From contig OY759785.1 in assembly GCA_963662605.1 (NCBI GenBank), positions 2,852,001 to 2,916,000 on the forward strand: DNA of 64,000 nt. Reading direction: 5' to 3'. The notes under the pieces were generated by a model that had not been told where the DNA came from, searched no databases, and saw only the letters and a program-made list of their open reading frames with translations. Below are positions 9,569-17,682 of the stretch, piece after piece. This stretch comes from G963662605 sp963662605. GTDB lineage: Bacteria > Bacteroidota > Ignavibacteria > Ignavibacteriales > Ignavibacteriaceae. A program made the position numbers and the translations under genes. Position 1 is the first letter of the stretch, and each line of letters starts with the position of its first letter.

Positions 9569-9717
9569 TCTCGAAGGGAGTAAATTTGAATAACCGCCGG
9601 TGGAGTCATCGGAACCGGCAGATAGACGAACGCCCCAACCTCTATCCATCCGCGAAGCGGGTGAATAATACCACCTTGTCCAGCAGTTCTGAAGATGTAT
9701 CGGAGATAACTGATATC
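9569..9717 (+). repeat. Direct repeat copy 1 (~150 bp)
   Basis: Shares long near-identical stretches with 9857-10015, including GAGTAAATTTGA, the 28-base hairpin region starting CCGCCGGTGGAGTCATCGGA, GATAGACGAACGCCCCA, and CCGCGAAGCGGGTGAATAAT. In this copy the CCGCCGGT/ACCGGCAG stem has one mismatch. Confidence 0.85.
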
Positions 9718-9856
9718 ACATTCTATTCGCCCCCTGCCGGGGACGTAAGATGGCGAGTGCCTCATCTCCTCCGGCTTCGCCGGAGGTTATTCAACTTTTG
9801 TCTCTTCGAGACAAGGAACTTGCTAAACAAGTATCTAACAAGTTGGTTAAATGAAT

Positions 9857-10015
9857 ACTCCCGAAGAGAGTAAATTTGAGTAACCGCCGGTGGAGTCATC
9901 GGAACCGGCGGATAGACGAACGCCCCACCCACCAGCCCACCCGCGAAGCGGGTGAATAATACCATCTGATCGAGCAGTTGTCGAAATGTGGCGGATGTAT
10001 CGTGGATAGCCGATA
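9857..10015 (+). repeat. Direct repeat copy 2 (~150 bp)
   Basis: Second copy of the block at 9569-9717. It forms a perfect 8-bp stem, CCGCCGGT (9884-9891) with ACCGGCGG (9904-9911), and a second hairpin ACCCGCGAAGCGGGT (9939-9953). Retention of both hairpins in both copies suggests a structured or mobile noncoding element rather than gene remnants. Confidence 0.85.
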
Positions 10016-10083
10016 ATTGTTTATAGATGCGATATTCGATATATTTTAAAGTTGAAAATTTTAAATATAGAATCTGAGAAAAT

Positions 10084-11166
10084 ATGCAAATAGGTCTTAT
10101 CGGCTTTCAAAATTCGGGCAAAACAACGTTATTTCAAACTTTGGTAGTTAATTCCGGACAATCCGAACCCGGTGCAAAGAGCGACCAGAGCAGATCGGTT
10201 GTTAAAGTACCCGACGCCAGACTTGATAAGCTTACTGAAATGTTCAAGCCGGAAAAAGAAATCCACGCGACTTTGGAATTTCTTGACATACCCGGACTTG
10301 CCGTATCCGACGACAATAAGGTTAAGATTACCGGCGATTTCCTCGGTAAGGTAAAGAACGCCGATGCACTCATTCACGTCGTCCGTCAATTTGCCAACGA
10401 TTCCGTTCCGCATCCGGAAGAGACCATTGACCCGATACGTGACATCGAGTTTTTAGAAACTGAGTTCCTGCTTTCGGATATGGGACTTATCGAACGCCGT
10501 CTTGAAAAAATCGAGAAGGAAGTTCTGAAGAATAAGAATGAACAGTTGTTGCGCGAAATACCTTTGATGAAAAAAATGCTCGCCCATACCGAAAAAGAGC
10601 TGCCTCTCCGTATTCTCCATCTGGATGAAAACGAGAAACGCCTTTTGAGCGGTTATCAGTTTCTCTCCATCAAGCCGCTGATAATCGGGGTGAATTTCGA
10701 TGAAAACTCGAAGGATGAATCGGTAAAATTGGTAAAAGAAATTGAAGAAAAGTACAAAGATCAAAAGCTCGTAGTATTCCCTTTCTTCGCTCAGTTTGAG
10801 TATGATCTTTCTCAGCTTGCCGAAGAGGAAGCCGAAATGTTCAAGACTGATTTCGGAATTACCGAATCCGCCCTTGAAAGAATTTTGAGAACTACCTATT
10901 CCCTGCTTGGCCTGCAATCATTCTTAACAGTTGGTGAGGATGAATGCCGTGCATGGACAATTAAAAAAGGCATGACCGCGCAGGAAGCTGCCGGGGTTAT
11001 CCATACTGATTTCTATGCAAAGTTTATACGTGCCGAGGTAGTTCATTTTGATGATTATCTTTTGCACGGCTCAATGGCTAAATGCAAGGAAGCCGGCACA
11101 TGGAGACTCGAAGGAAAAGAATATATCGTTAAGGATGGTGATATTCTTAATATCCGCCATAGTTGA
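10084..11166 (+). CDS. ychF: YchF/Obg-like ATPase, divergent member
   Basis: 360 aa, close to the usual 363 of YchF, a TRAFAC-class ATPase that associates with ribosomes and is linked to oxidative stress and translation. G1 loop: GFQNSGKTTLF, where most YchF proteins have GLPNVGKSTLF. G3-like LDIPGLA; then DALIHVVRQF and HPEETIDPIRDIE, which are strongly YchF-like. The ATP-specificity motif NxxE is kept as NFDE. The C-terminal TGS domain reads CRAWTIKKGMTAQEAAGVIH and RLEGKEYIVKDGDIL. The changed G1 loop and several substitutions make it noticeably divergent; it could be a paralogue of a second, canonical YchF elsewhere. It stands alone, with a strong terminator after it and the repeat-rich spacer before it. 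Confidence 0.88.
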   Translation: MQIGLIGFQNSGKTTLFQTLVVNSGQSEPGAKSDQSRSVVKVPDARLDKLTEMFKPEKEIHATLEFLDIPGLAVSDDNKVKITGDFLGKVKNADALIHVVRQFANDSVPHPEETIDPIRDIEFLETEFLLSDMGLIERRLEKIEKEVLKNKNEQLLREIPLMKKMLAHTEKELPLRILHLDENEKRLLSGYQFLSIKPLIIGVNFDENSKDESVKLVKEIEEKYKDQKLVVFPFFAQFEYDLSQLAEEEAEMFKTDFGITESALERILRTTYSLLGLQSFLTVGEDECRAWTIKKGMTAQEAAGVIHTDFYAKFIRAEVVHFDDYLLHGSMAKCKEAGTWRLEGKEYIVKDGDILNIRHS

Positions 11167-11183
11167 TCCGTTTTTACACCGAT

Positions 11184-11219
11184 AAGCTATGACCGGTTCA
11201 CCCCGGTCATAGCTTTTTT
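11184..11219 (+). terminator. Strong terminator after ychF
   Basis: 13-bp perfect stem AAGCTATGACCGG (11184-11196) with its complement ending near 11213, 5-nt loop, then T6. It lies 17 bp after the stop codon. Confidence 0.9.
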
Positions 11220-11251
11220 AGTAAGTAATTTCATTCATGAGTAGAGCTGTA

Positions 11252-14200
11252 ATGAAAAAGTCATTTCTCATAATCTGCATTTTCTTCTTCGCAACTATCC
11301 ATCTATTTTCACAAAGCAAGCGACAAAACAACCTCGTAGACCAGATCGGGATTCAAACCGCGTCGAACAGAATATTCACATTTACGAATAAAGCATTCGG
11401 GCAATATCACGGTGAAACTAATAGTTACACCAACGACGGCTGGCGCGGCTGGATACTCCGCGAACAAAAAGTGTTTACCGATTATTCAGTTGCTGTTAAC
11501 GGGAAACCGCTTGACCGAAGGAAAGCAAAAACAACAGTTTTGCCATATAAAATCAACCGGAGTTTCTCAAACGGTGTAACCGAGCAATTATTTCTTGCCG
11601 ATTCTATGGACGTACTGGCTTTAGAGTATCGTAATATTACATCATTTACTTTTGCCCTTAACGGATTCAACGGTACCGATGCTCAGCAAATATCAAAGAG
11701 TATTATCAATTATTCATTACATTCCGTTCTGCCGGGTTATACCCTATCTGTTATCAGCAATTCTGAAATCCTTAAATCCTCAAACGATACCGTTTCATTT
11801 ACTATACCAAGACCAAACAAACAGACAAAAATTATTTTCTTTGTACACAAGGACAACGATTCCTACTTGGATATTCTATCCCATATAGAAACGCTGATTA
11901 ATGAAAAGCGGGACAGGATTAATACCATACTCAACAAAGCAGTTGTCGTAACCAATGATAAGGAATTTAATAAGGCATATCTGTGGAGTGTTGCTTCGTT
12001 TGATGCGCTGATCACAACGCAGGAATCCAAAGGTATTTTTGCCGGACTTCCCTGGTTTAACAATAATTGGGGGCGTGATACGTTTATATCATTACCGGGA
12101 TGTTTTGCTACCGGCAATTATGAAGATGCACGAGAAATACTTGAAGCCTTTGCGGCGTATCAGGACACCATTCCCGATAGCAAGTATTTTGGAAGAATAC
12201 CAAACAGAGTTACTTTGAAAGATATTATATACAACACAACGGACGGAACTCCGTGGTTCGTGATTCAGTGTGAGAATTATTTTAACAATACCGCCGATAC
12301 GGCATTTATTGTGAAGATGTATCCATATATCAAAAGAGCCATGCAGGCTGCCCTTCAAAAGCGGACTGATAAGTATGGGCTATTGACACATCTCGATGCA
12401 GAAACATGGATGGATGCAGTCGGTCCCGACGGTCCCTGGTCTCCCCGTGGAAACCGTGCAAATGATATTCAGGTATTGTGGTATCAACAACTTAAGGCGA
12501 CAGCAAAGTTTGCCCATATTGTCGAAGATATACGAAACGAGAACTTTGCTAATGAATTTGCCGATCTTGTAAAACAAAACATCGCAAAGTTTTATGTTGA
12601 TGCGGCAAATTCCCGCATTGCAGACAGGCTTACATCGGATGGTGCAGCAGATTACGCGATCCGGCCTAATGCGTTTTTTGTATTAAACCACGAAGAACTG
12701 TTTCCGAATCATGAAACTCGAATTAATATTCTTAAAAACCTGATGAGTCATATTGTACTTCCGTATGGAGTACTCTCACTTGACTATGAGAATGCAAATT
12801 TCCATCCGTACCATGAGTATCCCCCGTTTTATCCGAAGGATGCTGCCTACCATAACGGTATCATCTGGCAGTGGAATACCGGCCCGGTTGTTCAGACTCT
12901 TTGTTCATTCGGATTGCAAGACTCCGCGTGGATGCTGACAAAGGAACTGACCAGACAGATTCTTCACGATGGCGCGGCCGGCTCAATTGCTGAGCTCATG
13001 GAAGCGATGCCGAGAAAAGATAAAAGTGAGATTAAACTCAGTGGTGCTTTTTCTCAGGCATGGAGTCTGGGCGAATATCTACGCACTATACATGAAGAGT
13101 ATTTCGGTGTAAAAATAGATGTACCGGCAGATACCTTACGGTTGGCTCCACGGCTGCCGAAATCAATTACGCATGCTTCATTTACCGTTCGATTCGGAAA
13201 AGAATTTATTCCCATTGAATTCAATCGCAGCAATAATAACTTTACTATCAGCCTCAACCTTCCTGCACCGGTTAAAGATATTGTCGTGGATATTTCACTG
13301 ATGGACAATGGGACTACGGTTCAGGCGGCTAAAACAAGCAACGGCGCAAGAAATATCACATTTACGTATACGACATCAACCGGAAAGTTTACAGCCATAG
13401 CAGACGGCAAACCGGTTGAAGTCCACACCTCGATTACCTCTGACAAAAGCGACAACGTATCAATGCTGCAATCAATAAGATTTGCGAAAATAGAAAGTGA
13501 TAGAAAATTCCCTGTATTGCAGACCGGGACATCCGAACTTATTCCGCATAGCATTGCAAAAAAACCGGCACCTCGAAACGGTACTATTTTGTACGACAAG
13601 TCCGATACTGCCGGAGATGAAAAATACCAGTACCCCCAGCATCCGTTCTTCATCAAAGGAATCCTGGACATTACCCGGTTCTCTTTATCCGAAGACAATG
13701 AAAATTATTATTTCCGGCTGAACTTCGGAAAGTTAGTCAACCCGAATTGGCATGCCGAATACGGTTTTCAGTTAACATTTGCCGGGATCTATCTGAAAGT
13801 TGAGGGTGATTCTGCATTCAGTATACAGGCAGGTAAAAACAGTAAATACTCATTCGCTTCCGGAAGAAAATTCAACCGTGTAGTGTATGTCGGCGGTGGA
13901 TTTGAAATCCGTGACGGCAGCAATAAAATCATTGCGGCGTATGCACCCGAAAAAGAAGATGCGAATCTGCCCTTGGGCGATAGTAAGTCAGGCGAAGTAT
14001 CATTCTGCATCCCGAAAAAATTTATCGGGAAATTATCAAAGGGTTCGTGCGTCTCAATACTTGCAGGTGCTCAGGATGACCACGGCGGCTCCGGCATCGG
14101 GGAATTCAGAGAAGTCGGTAAAACCGCGGCTGAATGGAGCGGCGGAGGTAAAAATGCTCCGGATGATGATAATGTGTACGATTTTTTGTTCATTAATTAG
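11252..14200 (+). CDS. Secreted glycogen-debranching-type glucosidase (GH133-like) with C-terminal DOMON-like domain
   Basis: I start at the ATG at 11252 because MKKSFLIICIFFFATIHLFSQ is a clean signal peptide. An upstream ATG at 11237 would add five residues. The central part matches the amylo-alpha-1,6-glucosidase fold: LPWFNNNWGRDTFISLPG (near residue 265), THLDAETWMDAVGPDGPWS, and AGSIAELMEAMPR followed by GAFSQAWSLGEYLR. Enzymes of this type remove alpha-1,6 branches from glycogen-like glucans. The last ~200 residues (from GTILYDKSDTAGDEKYQYP) resemble the DOMON-like C-terminal module of glucodextranases, which may bind sugar or the cell surface. The signal peptide argues for an extracellular or periplasmic role, unlike the usual cytoplasmic enzyme. 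Another secreted alpha-glucan-type hydrolase lies at 19546-21756. Confidence 0.88.
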   Translation: MKKSFLIICIFFFATIHLFSQSKRQNNLVDQIGIQTASNRIFTFTNKAFGQYHGETNSYTNDGWRGWILREQKVFTDYSVAVNGKPLDRRKAKTTVLPYKINRSFSNGVTEQLFLADSMDVLALEYRNITSFTFALNGFNGTDAQQISKSIINYSLHSVLPGYTLSVISNSEILKSSNDTVSFTIPRPNKQTKIIFFVHKDNDSYLDILSHIETLINEKRDRINTILNKAVVVTNDKEFNKAYLWSVASFDALITTQESKGIFAGLPWFNNNWGRDTFISLPGCFATGNYEDAREILEAFAAYQDTIPDSKYFGRIPNRVTLKDIIYNTTDGTPWFVIQCENYFNNTADTAFIVKMYPYIKRAMQAALQKRTDKYGLLTHLDAETWMDAVGPDGPWSPRGNRANDIQVLWYQQLKATAKFAHIVEDIRNENFANEFADLVKQNIAKFYVDAANSRIADRLTSDGAADYAIRPNAFFVLNHEELFPNHETRINILKNLMSHIVLPYGVLSLDYENANFHPYHEYPPFYPKDAAYHNGIIWQWNTGPVVQTLCSFGLQDSAWMLTKELTRQILHDGAAGSIAELMEAMPRKDKSEIKLSGAFSQAWSLGEYLRTIHEEYFGVKIDVPADTLRLAPRLPKSITHASFTVRFGKEFIPIEFNRSNNNFTISLNLPAPVKDIVVDISLMDNGTTVQAAKTSNGARNITFTYTTSTGKFTAIADGKPVEVHTSITSDKSDNVSMLQSIRFAKIESDRKFPVLQTGTSELIPHSIAKKPAPRNGTILYDKSDTAGDEKYQYPQHPFFIKGILDITRFSLSEDNENYYFRLNFGKLVNPNWHAEYGFQLTFAGIYLKVEGDSAFSIQAGKNSKYSFASGRKFNRVVYVGGGFEIRDGSNKIIAAYAPEKEDANLPLGDSKSGEVSFCIPKKFIGKLSKGSCVSILAGAQDDHGGSGIGEFREVGKTAAEWSGGGKNAPDDDNVYDFLFIN

Positions 14201-14212
14201 TTAGATTGACCA

Positions 14213-15367
14213 ATGGAACTGCCAATTTATCTCGACTATAATGCCACAACCCCCGTTGACCCCCGGGTTCTGGAAGCTATGCTCCCCTATCTTCAGGGAC
14301 ACTTCGGCAATCCATCATCAAAAAGCTATACCCATGGCTTAATCGCATCACAGGCTGTGGAAAATTCGAGAAATCGTATCGCAGCTTTTTTTAATACCGA
14401 CTCAGACAATGTCATTTTTACATCTTGCGCTACGGAATCAATAAACACCGCGATAAAAGGAACCGTTGAAGCATTGTATCCTCAGAAAACTCACATCATT
14501 ACTTCGACCATAGAGCATGAAGCAACAATTAATGTCTTTCGGTATCTTGAAAGTAAAGGTATACAGGCAAGCTATGTTCCCGTGAACAATGAAGGATATA
14601 TTGATCTTGATCTGCTGGAAGCATCCATCACCCCGCAAACCGGATTGATTTCCATTATCGCTGCCAATAACGAGATAGGCACTATTCAGGATATACAAAA
14701 ACTCTCGATAATTGCACAACGGAATAACGTTCTGCTTCATCTTGATTTTTCACAGGCAACGGGAAGGGTTCCGTTGGACTTGCAAAAAACCCCGGCAGCA
14801 TTTATTTCATTGGCGGGACACAAAATCTATGCGCCGAAAGGCATCGGATGCCTTATCATTAACAAAGAACTGGTGCCTGCATCATTTATCCCCCTTTTGC
14901 ACGGAGGAGGACAGGAAAAAAATCTACGCGGGGGAACTTTAAACGTGCCTTATATTGTTGGGTTAGGTAAAGCGATTGAGCTTATAAACGAAGATTCTGC
15001 GGACGAGAATAAAAGAATAGGACTCTTACGCGACAGATTTTTCGATGGCCTACGCAGCAATGTGACCGATGTATATATCAACGGTCCGCAGATGAATCGT
15101 TTATCAACCAATCTTAATGTTCTTTTTAGAAATGTTAGTTCAGATACTCTCATGATGAATATCCGCTCGATAGCGTGTTCCAATACTTCGGCTTGTTCAT
15201 CCGGGAGCCCTGAACCGAGTCATGTACTTCTGGCAATAGGAAGAACAGTTGAAGAAGCAAAATCATCACTGCGTTTCGGAATCGGACGATTCACGACGGC
15301 GGATGAGATAGATACTGCGGTTGATACGATAGCACTGGCGGTAAACAAACTACGAAAGCAATTGTAA
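14213..15367 (+). CDS. Cysteine desulfurase, NifS/IscS family
   Basis: 384 aa, PLP enzyme of fold type I that takes sulfur from cysteine as an enzyme-bound persulfide for Fe-S clusters or thiolation. Seen: YLDYNATTPVDP at the N-terminus, STIEHEA (PLP-contacting His), LHLDFSQATGR, AGHKIYAPKG with the PLP Lys at 204, and ACSNTSACSSGSPEPSHV with the catalytic Cys at 328. This is the class I (IscS/NifS) loop, distinct from the SufS-type enzyme at 31310. It starts 12 bp after the glucosidase and heads a short run with a hypothetical, an A-type carrier and superoxide dismutase. No IscU scaffold follows. Confidence 0.95.
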   Translation: MELPIYLDYNATTPVDPRVLEAMLPYLQGHFGNPSSKSYTHGLIASQAVENSRNRIAAFFNTDSDNVIFTSCATESINTAIKGTVEALYPQKTHIITSTIEHEATINVFRYLESKGIQASYVPVNNEGYIDLDLLEASITPQTGLISIIAANNEIGTIQDIQKLSIIAQRNNVLLHLDFSQATGRVPLDLQKTPAAFISLAGHKIYAPKGIGCLIINKELVPASFIPLLHGGGQEKNLRGGTLNVPYIVGLGKAIELINEDSADENKRIGLLRDRFFDGLRSNVTDVYINGPQMNRLSTNLNVLFRNVSSDTLMMNIRSIACSNTSACSSGSPEPSHVLLAIGRTVEEAKSSLRFGIGRFTTADEIDTAVDTIALAVNKLRKQL

Positions 15368-15396
15368 CAACCATTTTTCACATAAACGGTAATTCT

Positions 15397-15729
15397 ATGA
15401 AAATCAAAATCAATTCTGCACATACAAGTGTTTTGCTAAAAGATAAAATTATCTTTCTTAACTTTTTGAAATCGGTTATCCCCGTATTCCATAAATCGAA
15501 CGTGTTTTTCCGGGATATTCAGTATGGAGTTCAAAAATTTCTATTGCTCAAAGGATTTAAAGTAAGTAACGAGCAGGCGGAAGAACTTGCCGCCCTCTTA
15601 ATTAAAGAATTAGTAGAAGAAAATATCCTCTCCCCGCTAAATGCAATGACATGGGTAGTGAATTATCCGCCGTATACAACCGGCGCACCCCATACATATG
15701 AAGTGGCGGCACAAGGAGTCCAGCAATAA
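15397..15729 (+). CDS. Hypothetical protein between desulfurase and A-type carrier
   Basis: 110 aa, unrecognised. Predicted cytoplasmic and mixed helical. The middle reads FRDIQYGVQKFLLLKGFKV and the next part is a Glu-rich helix (NEQAEELAALLIKELVEEN). The C-terminal tail is Pro/Tyr-rich (NYPPYTTGAPHTYE). There is no Cys, so it is unlikely to carry a cluster itself. It starts 29 bp after the desulfurase and ends 9 bp before the A-type carrier, so it is almost certainly in the same operon. An accessory role in Fe-S assembly is only a context inference. Confidence 0.75.
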   Translation: MKIKINSAHTSVLLKDKIIFLNFLKSVIPVFHKSNVFFRDIQYGVQKFLLLKGFKVSNEQAEELAALLIKELVEENILSPLNAMTWVVNYPPYTTGAPHTYEVAAQGVQQ

Positions 15730-15738
15730 AGGTTAGCT

Positions 15739-16089
15739 ATGAGCACAGAATCAGTAACAAAAGAAATCATTATAACGCAAAAAGCTGCAAACCAGATCAA
15801 ACGGGTTAAGGAAGAAAATTCCATCCCCGAAAATTACGGATTACGTGTCGGCGTTAAAGGCGGCGGATGTTCCGGATTAACATATACTCTCGGATTTGAT
15901 GCAGAGCCGCGTGAAGGAGATTCGGTTATTGAAGACATGTCGGTAAAACTTTTTGTTGATGGTAAAAGCCTTTTTTATCTGATGGGTACCGAGCTTGACT
16001 TCAGCGACGGACTAAACGGGAAAGGTTTCGTATTTAATAACCCCAATGCTGCAAAAACATGCGGCTGCGGAAACTCATTTGGTGTTTAA
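15739..16089 (+). CDS. erpA: A-type iron-sulfur carrier (IscA/ErpA/HesB family)
   Basis: 116 aa with the three conserved cluster-binding cysteines of the family: Cys44 in GVKGGGCSGLTY, and Cys108 and Cys110 in KTCGCGNSFGV at the C-terminus. It receives or passes Fe-S clusters to target proteins in the cytoplasm. It sits downstream of a NifS-type desulfurase and ends one base before the superoxide dismutase start, a layout that suggests joint expression under oxidative stress. The ErpA label is tentative; IscA and SufA have the same motif. Confidence 0.93.
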   Translation: MSTESVTKEIIITQKAANQIKRVKEENSIPENYGLRVGVKGGGCSGLTYTLGFDAEPREGDSVIEDMSVKLFVDGKSLFYLMGTELDFSDGLNGKGFVFNNPNAAKTCGCGNSFGV

Positions 16090-16090
16090 C

Positions 16091-16807
16091 ATGAAGCGGC
16101 GCAAATTTTTGACTTCCGTTGCCGCAGTAACGGCCGGTGTATTTGCTGCTCCTAAAGTTTTTTCAATAACAAATAATATAATCAACAAAAGGAATATTAC
16201 CATGGCTAAATTTGAATTACCCCAGCTGCCGTATGCATACGATGCACTCGAACCATATATGGATAAATTGACGATGGAAATCCATCACTCAAAGCATCAT
16301 GCAGCGTATACTGCAAATTTTAACAAGGCGCTCGAAGATAACAAAATCGAAGCAGCTTCGGCTGAAGAAGTTTTGAAATCAATTTCAAAATACCCTGCTG
16401 CTGTTCGCAACAACGGCGGCGGTTATGTTAATCACAATTTCTTCTGGCTTTCATTGTCAGGTGTTAAATCAGAACCTTCTGCCGAACTCGTTGAAGCCAT
16501 CAATGCTTCTTTCGGATCACTTGATGAATTCAAAAAACAATTCTCCAATGCCGCGCTTACCCGTTTCGGTTCAGGCTGGGCTTGGCTTGTTTTATCAAAC
16601 GGTAAATTAGTCATTTCCTCAACACCGAATCAGGACAGCCCTATAATGGATATCGCCGATGTAAAAGGTACCCCGTTATTAAATCTCGATGTTTGGGAAC
16701 ATGCGTATTATCTCAAGTATCAGAATCGCCGTGTAGAATTCATTGAGAATTTCTGGAACGTGGTGAACTGGGCTGAAGTATCAAAAAGATACGCCGCAGC
16801 TAAATAA
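16091..16807 (+). CDS. sodA: Mn/Fe superoxide dismutase with Tat-like leader and possible internal start
   Basis: The frame is open further upstream, but the ATG at 16091, one base after the carrier gene's stop, gives MKRRKFLTSVAAVTAGVFAAPKVFS, a good twin-arginine (Tat) signal. An internal ATG at 16202 (residue 38), preceded by AAAGGA at 16188-16193, gives a normal cytoplasmic SOD beginning MAKFELPQLPYAYDAL. Both forms may be made. SOD signatures: EIHHSKHHAAY, GGYVNHNFFW, TRFGSGWAWLV and LDVWEHAYYLKYQNRR, supplying the His/His/Asp/His metal ligands. The Gln in TPNQDSP is the position typical of Mn or cambialistic enzymes. It converts superoxide to peroxide and oxygen. Export through Tat would let metal load before secretion. 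Confidence 0.93.
   Translation: MKRRKFLTSVAAVTAGVFAAPKVFSITNNIINKRNITMAKFELPQLPYAYDALEPYMDKLTMEIHHSKHHAAYTANFNKALEDNKIEAASAEEVLKSISKYPAAVRNNGGGYVNHNFFWLSLSGVKSEPSAELVEAINASFGSLDEFKKQFSNAALTRFGSGWAWLVLSNGKLVISSTPNQDSPIMDIADVKGTPLLNLDVWEHAYYLKYQNRRVEFIENFWNVVNWAEVSKRYAAAK
16188..16202 (+). promoter_or_regulatory. Internal ribosome binding site within the SOD leader
   Basis: AAAGGA at 16188-16193, 8 nt before the in-frame ATG at 16202. This is better placed than anything upstream of the ATG at 16091, where the preceding bases are the end of the A-type carrier gene. It supports initiation of a leaderless cytoplasmic dismutase. Confidence 0.5.
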
Positions 16808-16828
16808 AATTCTCCCTTAGATGTATAA

Positions 16829-16864
16829 GAGACTATTCGGGCAACCGAATAGTCTCTTTTTTTT
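16829..16864 (+). terminator. Terminator of the desulfurase-carrier-SOD operon
   Basis: Perfect 12-bp stem GAGACTATTCGG / CCGAATAGTCTC (16829-16840 with 16845-16856), GCAA tetraloop, followed by eight T residues. Confidence 0.93.
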
Positions 16865-16952
16865 GCACTTGAATAAATGTCGGACGGTTTGCAATATTAG
16901 TCCCAAATGTGTATAATGAATGACACAATTTTAGCGAGCAAGAATTAGTTTT

Positions 16953-17579
16953 ATGGAACGTGTTATACCGATATTCCCCTTACCGCTGGTAATATATCCG
17001 AATTCGTATTACCCCCTGCATATATTTGAAGAACGGTATAAATCTCTTATCAACCGCTCGATAAAAAGTGTTTCAACATTCGTTATTGTACCGACCTTAA
17101 ATGATGTCCCCGCACATATCGGAACTGAAGTATCCGTTTCCCAGATCACGAACAAATACCCCACCGGTGAATTCGACATTGTTGTAAAGGGCGAAGAACG
17201 GGTAAAGATCGTCAGCAGCTGGAAGACATCTGCCGGATATTCGGAAGCTCTCATTGAAGTACTGCCCGATGAAGATTTCTACGAAGATTATTCGGTTGTT
17301 GAAATTCTTGAAGAAAAATTCAAGACTCTGATAAAGAAAATCGAGCTGGATCTCGATGAAAATTTCTGGAAGAATCTTGAAGCAGCAAAACTAAAATCAT
17401 ACAAAATTGCAGAGAAGTGCGGATTGAGCCTTGAACAGCAGGTCAAACTTTTAACTGAACCGGATGAAGAGGAACGATTGGGATTTCTCATCAGCCACAT
17501 TATTCAGCTTGAGAAGACCATTAAAGAACGCTCTGTCATGGTCAGCCTCATCATGAATGATGGTTATTTGAATAACTAA
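16953..17579 (+). CDS. Stand-alone Lon N-terminal (LON substrate-binding) domain protein
   Basis: 208 aa. It begins MERVIPIFPLPLVIYPNSYYPLHIFEERY in frame, where IPIFPLPLVIYPN and LHIFEERYK are the hallmark of the Lon N domain (PF02190 type). TGEFDIVVKGEERVKI matches the next strand pair. The C-terminal half is helical and charged. There is no AAA or protease domain, so it is not Lon itself. Such short proteins are common and their role is unclear; they may bind unfolded substrates. It is flanked by the SOD terminator and the subtilase gene and is likely its own transcript. Confidence 0.88.
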   Translation: MERVIPIFPLPLVIYPNSYYPLHIFEERYKSLINRSIKSVSTFVIVPTLNDVPAHIGTEVSVSQITNKYPTGEFDIVVKGEERVKIVSSWKTSAGYSEALIEVLPDEDFYEDYSVVEILEEKFKTLIKKIELDLDENFWKNLEAAKLKSYKIAEKCGLSLEQQVKLLTEPDEEERLGFLISHIIQLEKTIKERSVMVSLIMNDGYLNN

Positions 17580-17682
17580 GGCAACATTTTCAACCCGCTC
17601 TGTTGTTAGTAATTCCTGAATTTCAGATGAATTTTTTCTTATTTTTGTAAAATTATATTTATCCTTTATATCACAGCAATCT

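Larger units (their letters stand above)
9332..10083 (+). other. Gene-free 750 bp with a duplicated block and hairpins
   Basis: No credible gene. Short open frames here cross the repeats and lack homology-like features. The stretch contains two copies of a ~150-bp block (listed separately). Between the copies are compact stem-loops: CCTCCGGCTTCGCCGGAGG (9768-9786) and TTGTCTCTTCGAGACAA (9798-9814), both with UUCG-type loops. The end of the stretch (10016-10083) is AT-rich and probably holds the promoter of the YchF-like gene, though no clear -10/-35 pair was identified. Confidence 0.75.

Noticed and set aside
9363..9965. Short open frames of 66-95 codons on both strands in the duplicated block
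   Set aside because: They are shared between the two repeat copies because the DNA is repeated, have no gene-like start signals, and overlap strong hairpins.
16046..16090. Longer SOD start overlapping the A-type carrier
   Set aside because: It would place 15 residues before the RR leader and overlap the Cys-x-Cys end of the carrier gene; 16091 gives a proper Tat leader.
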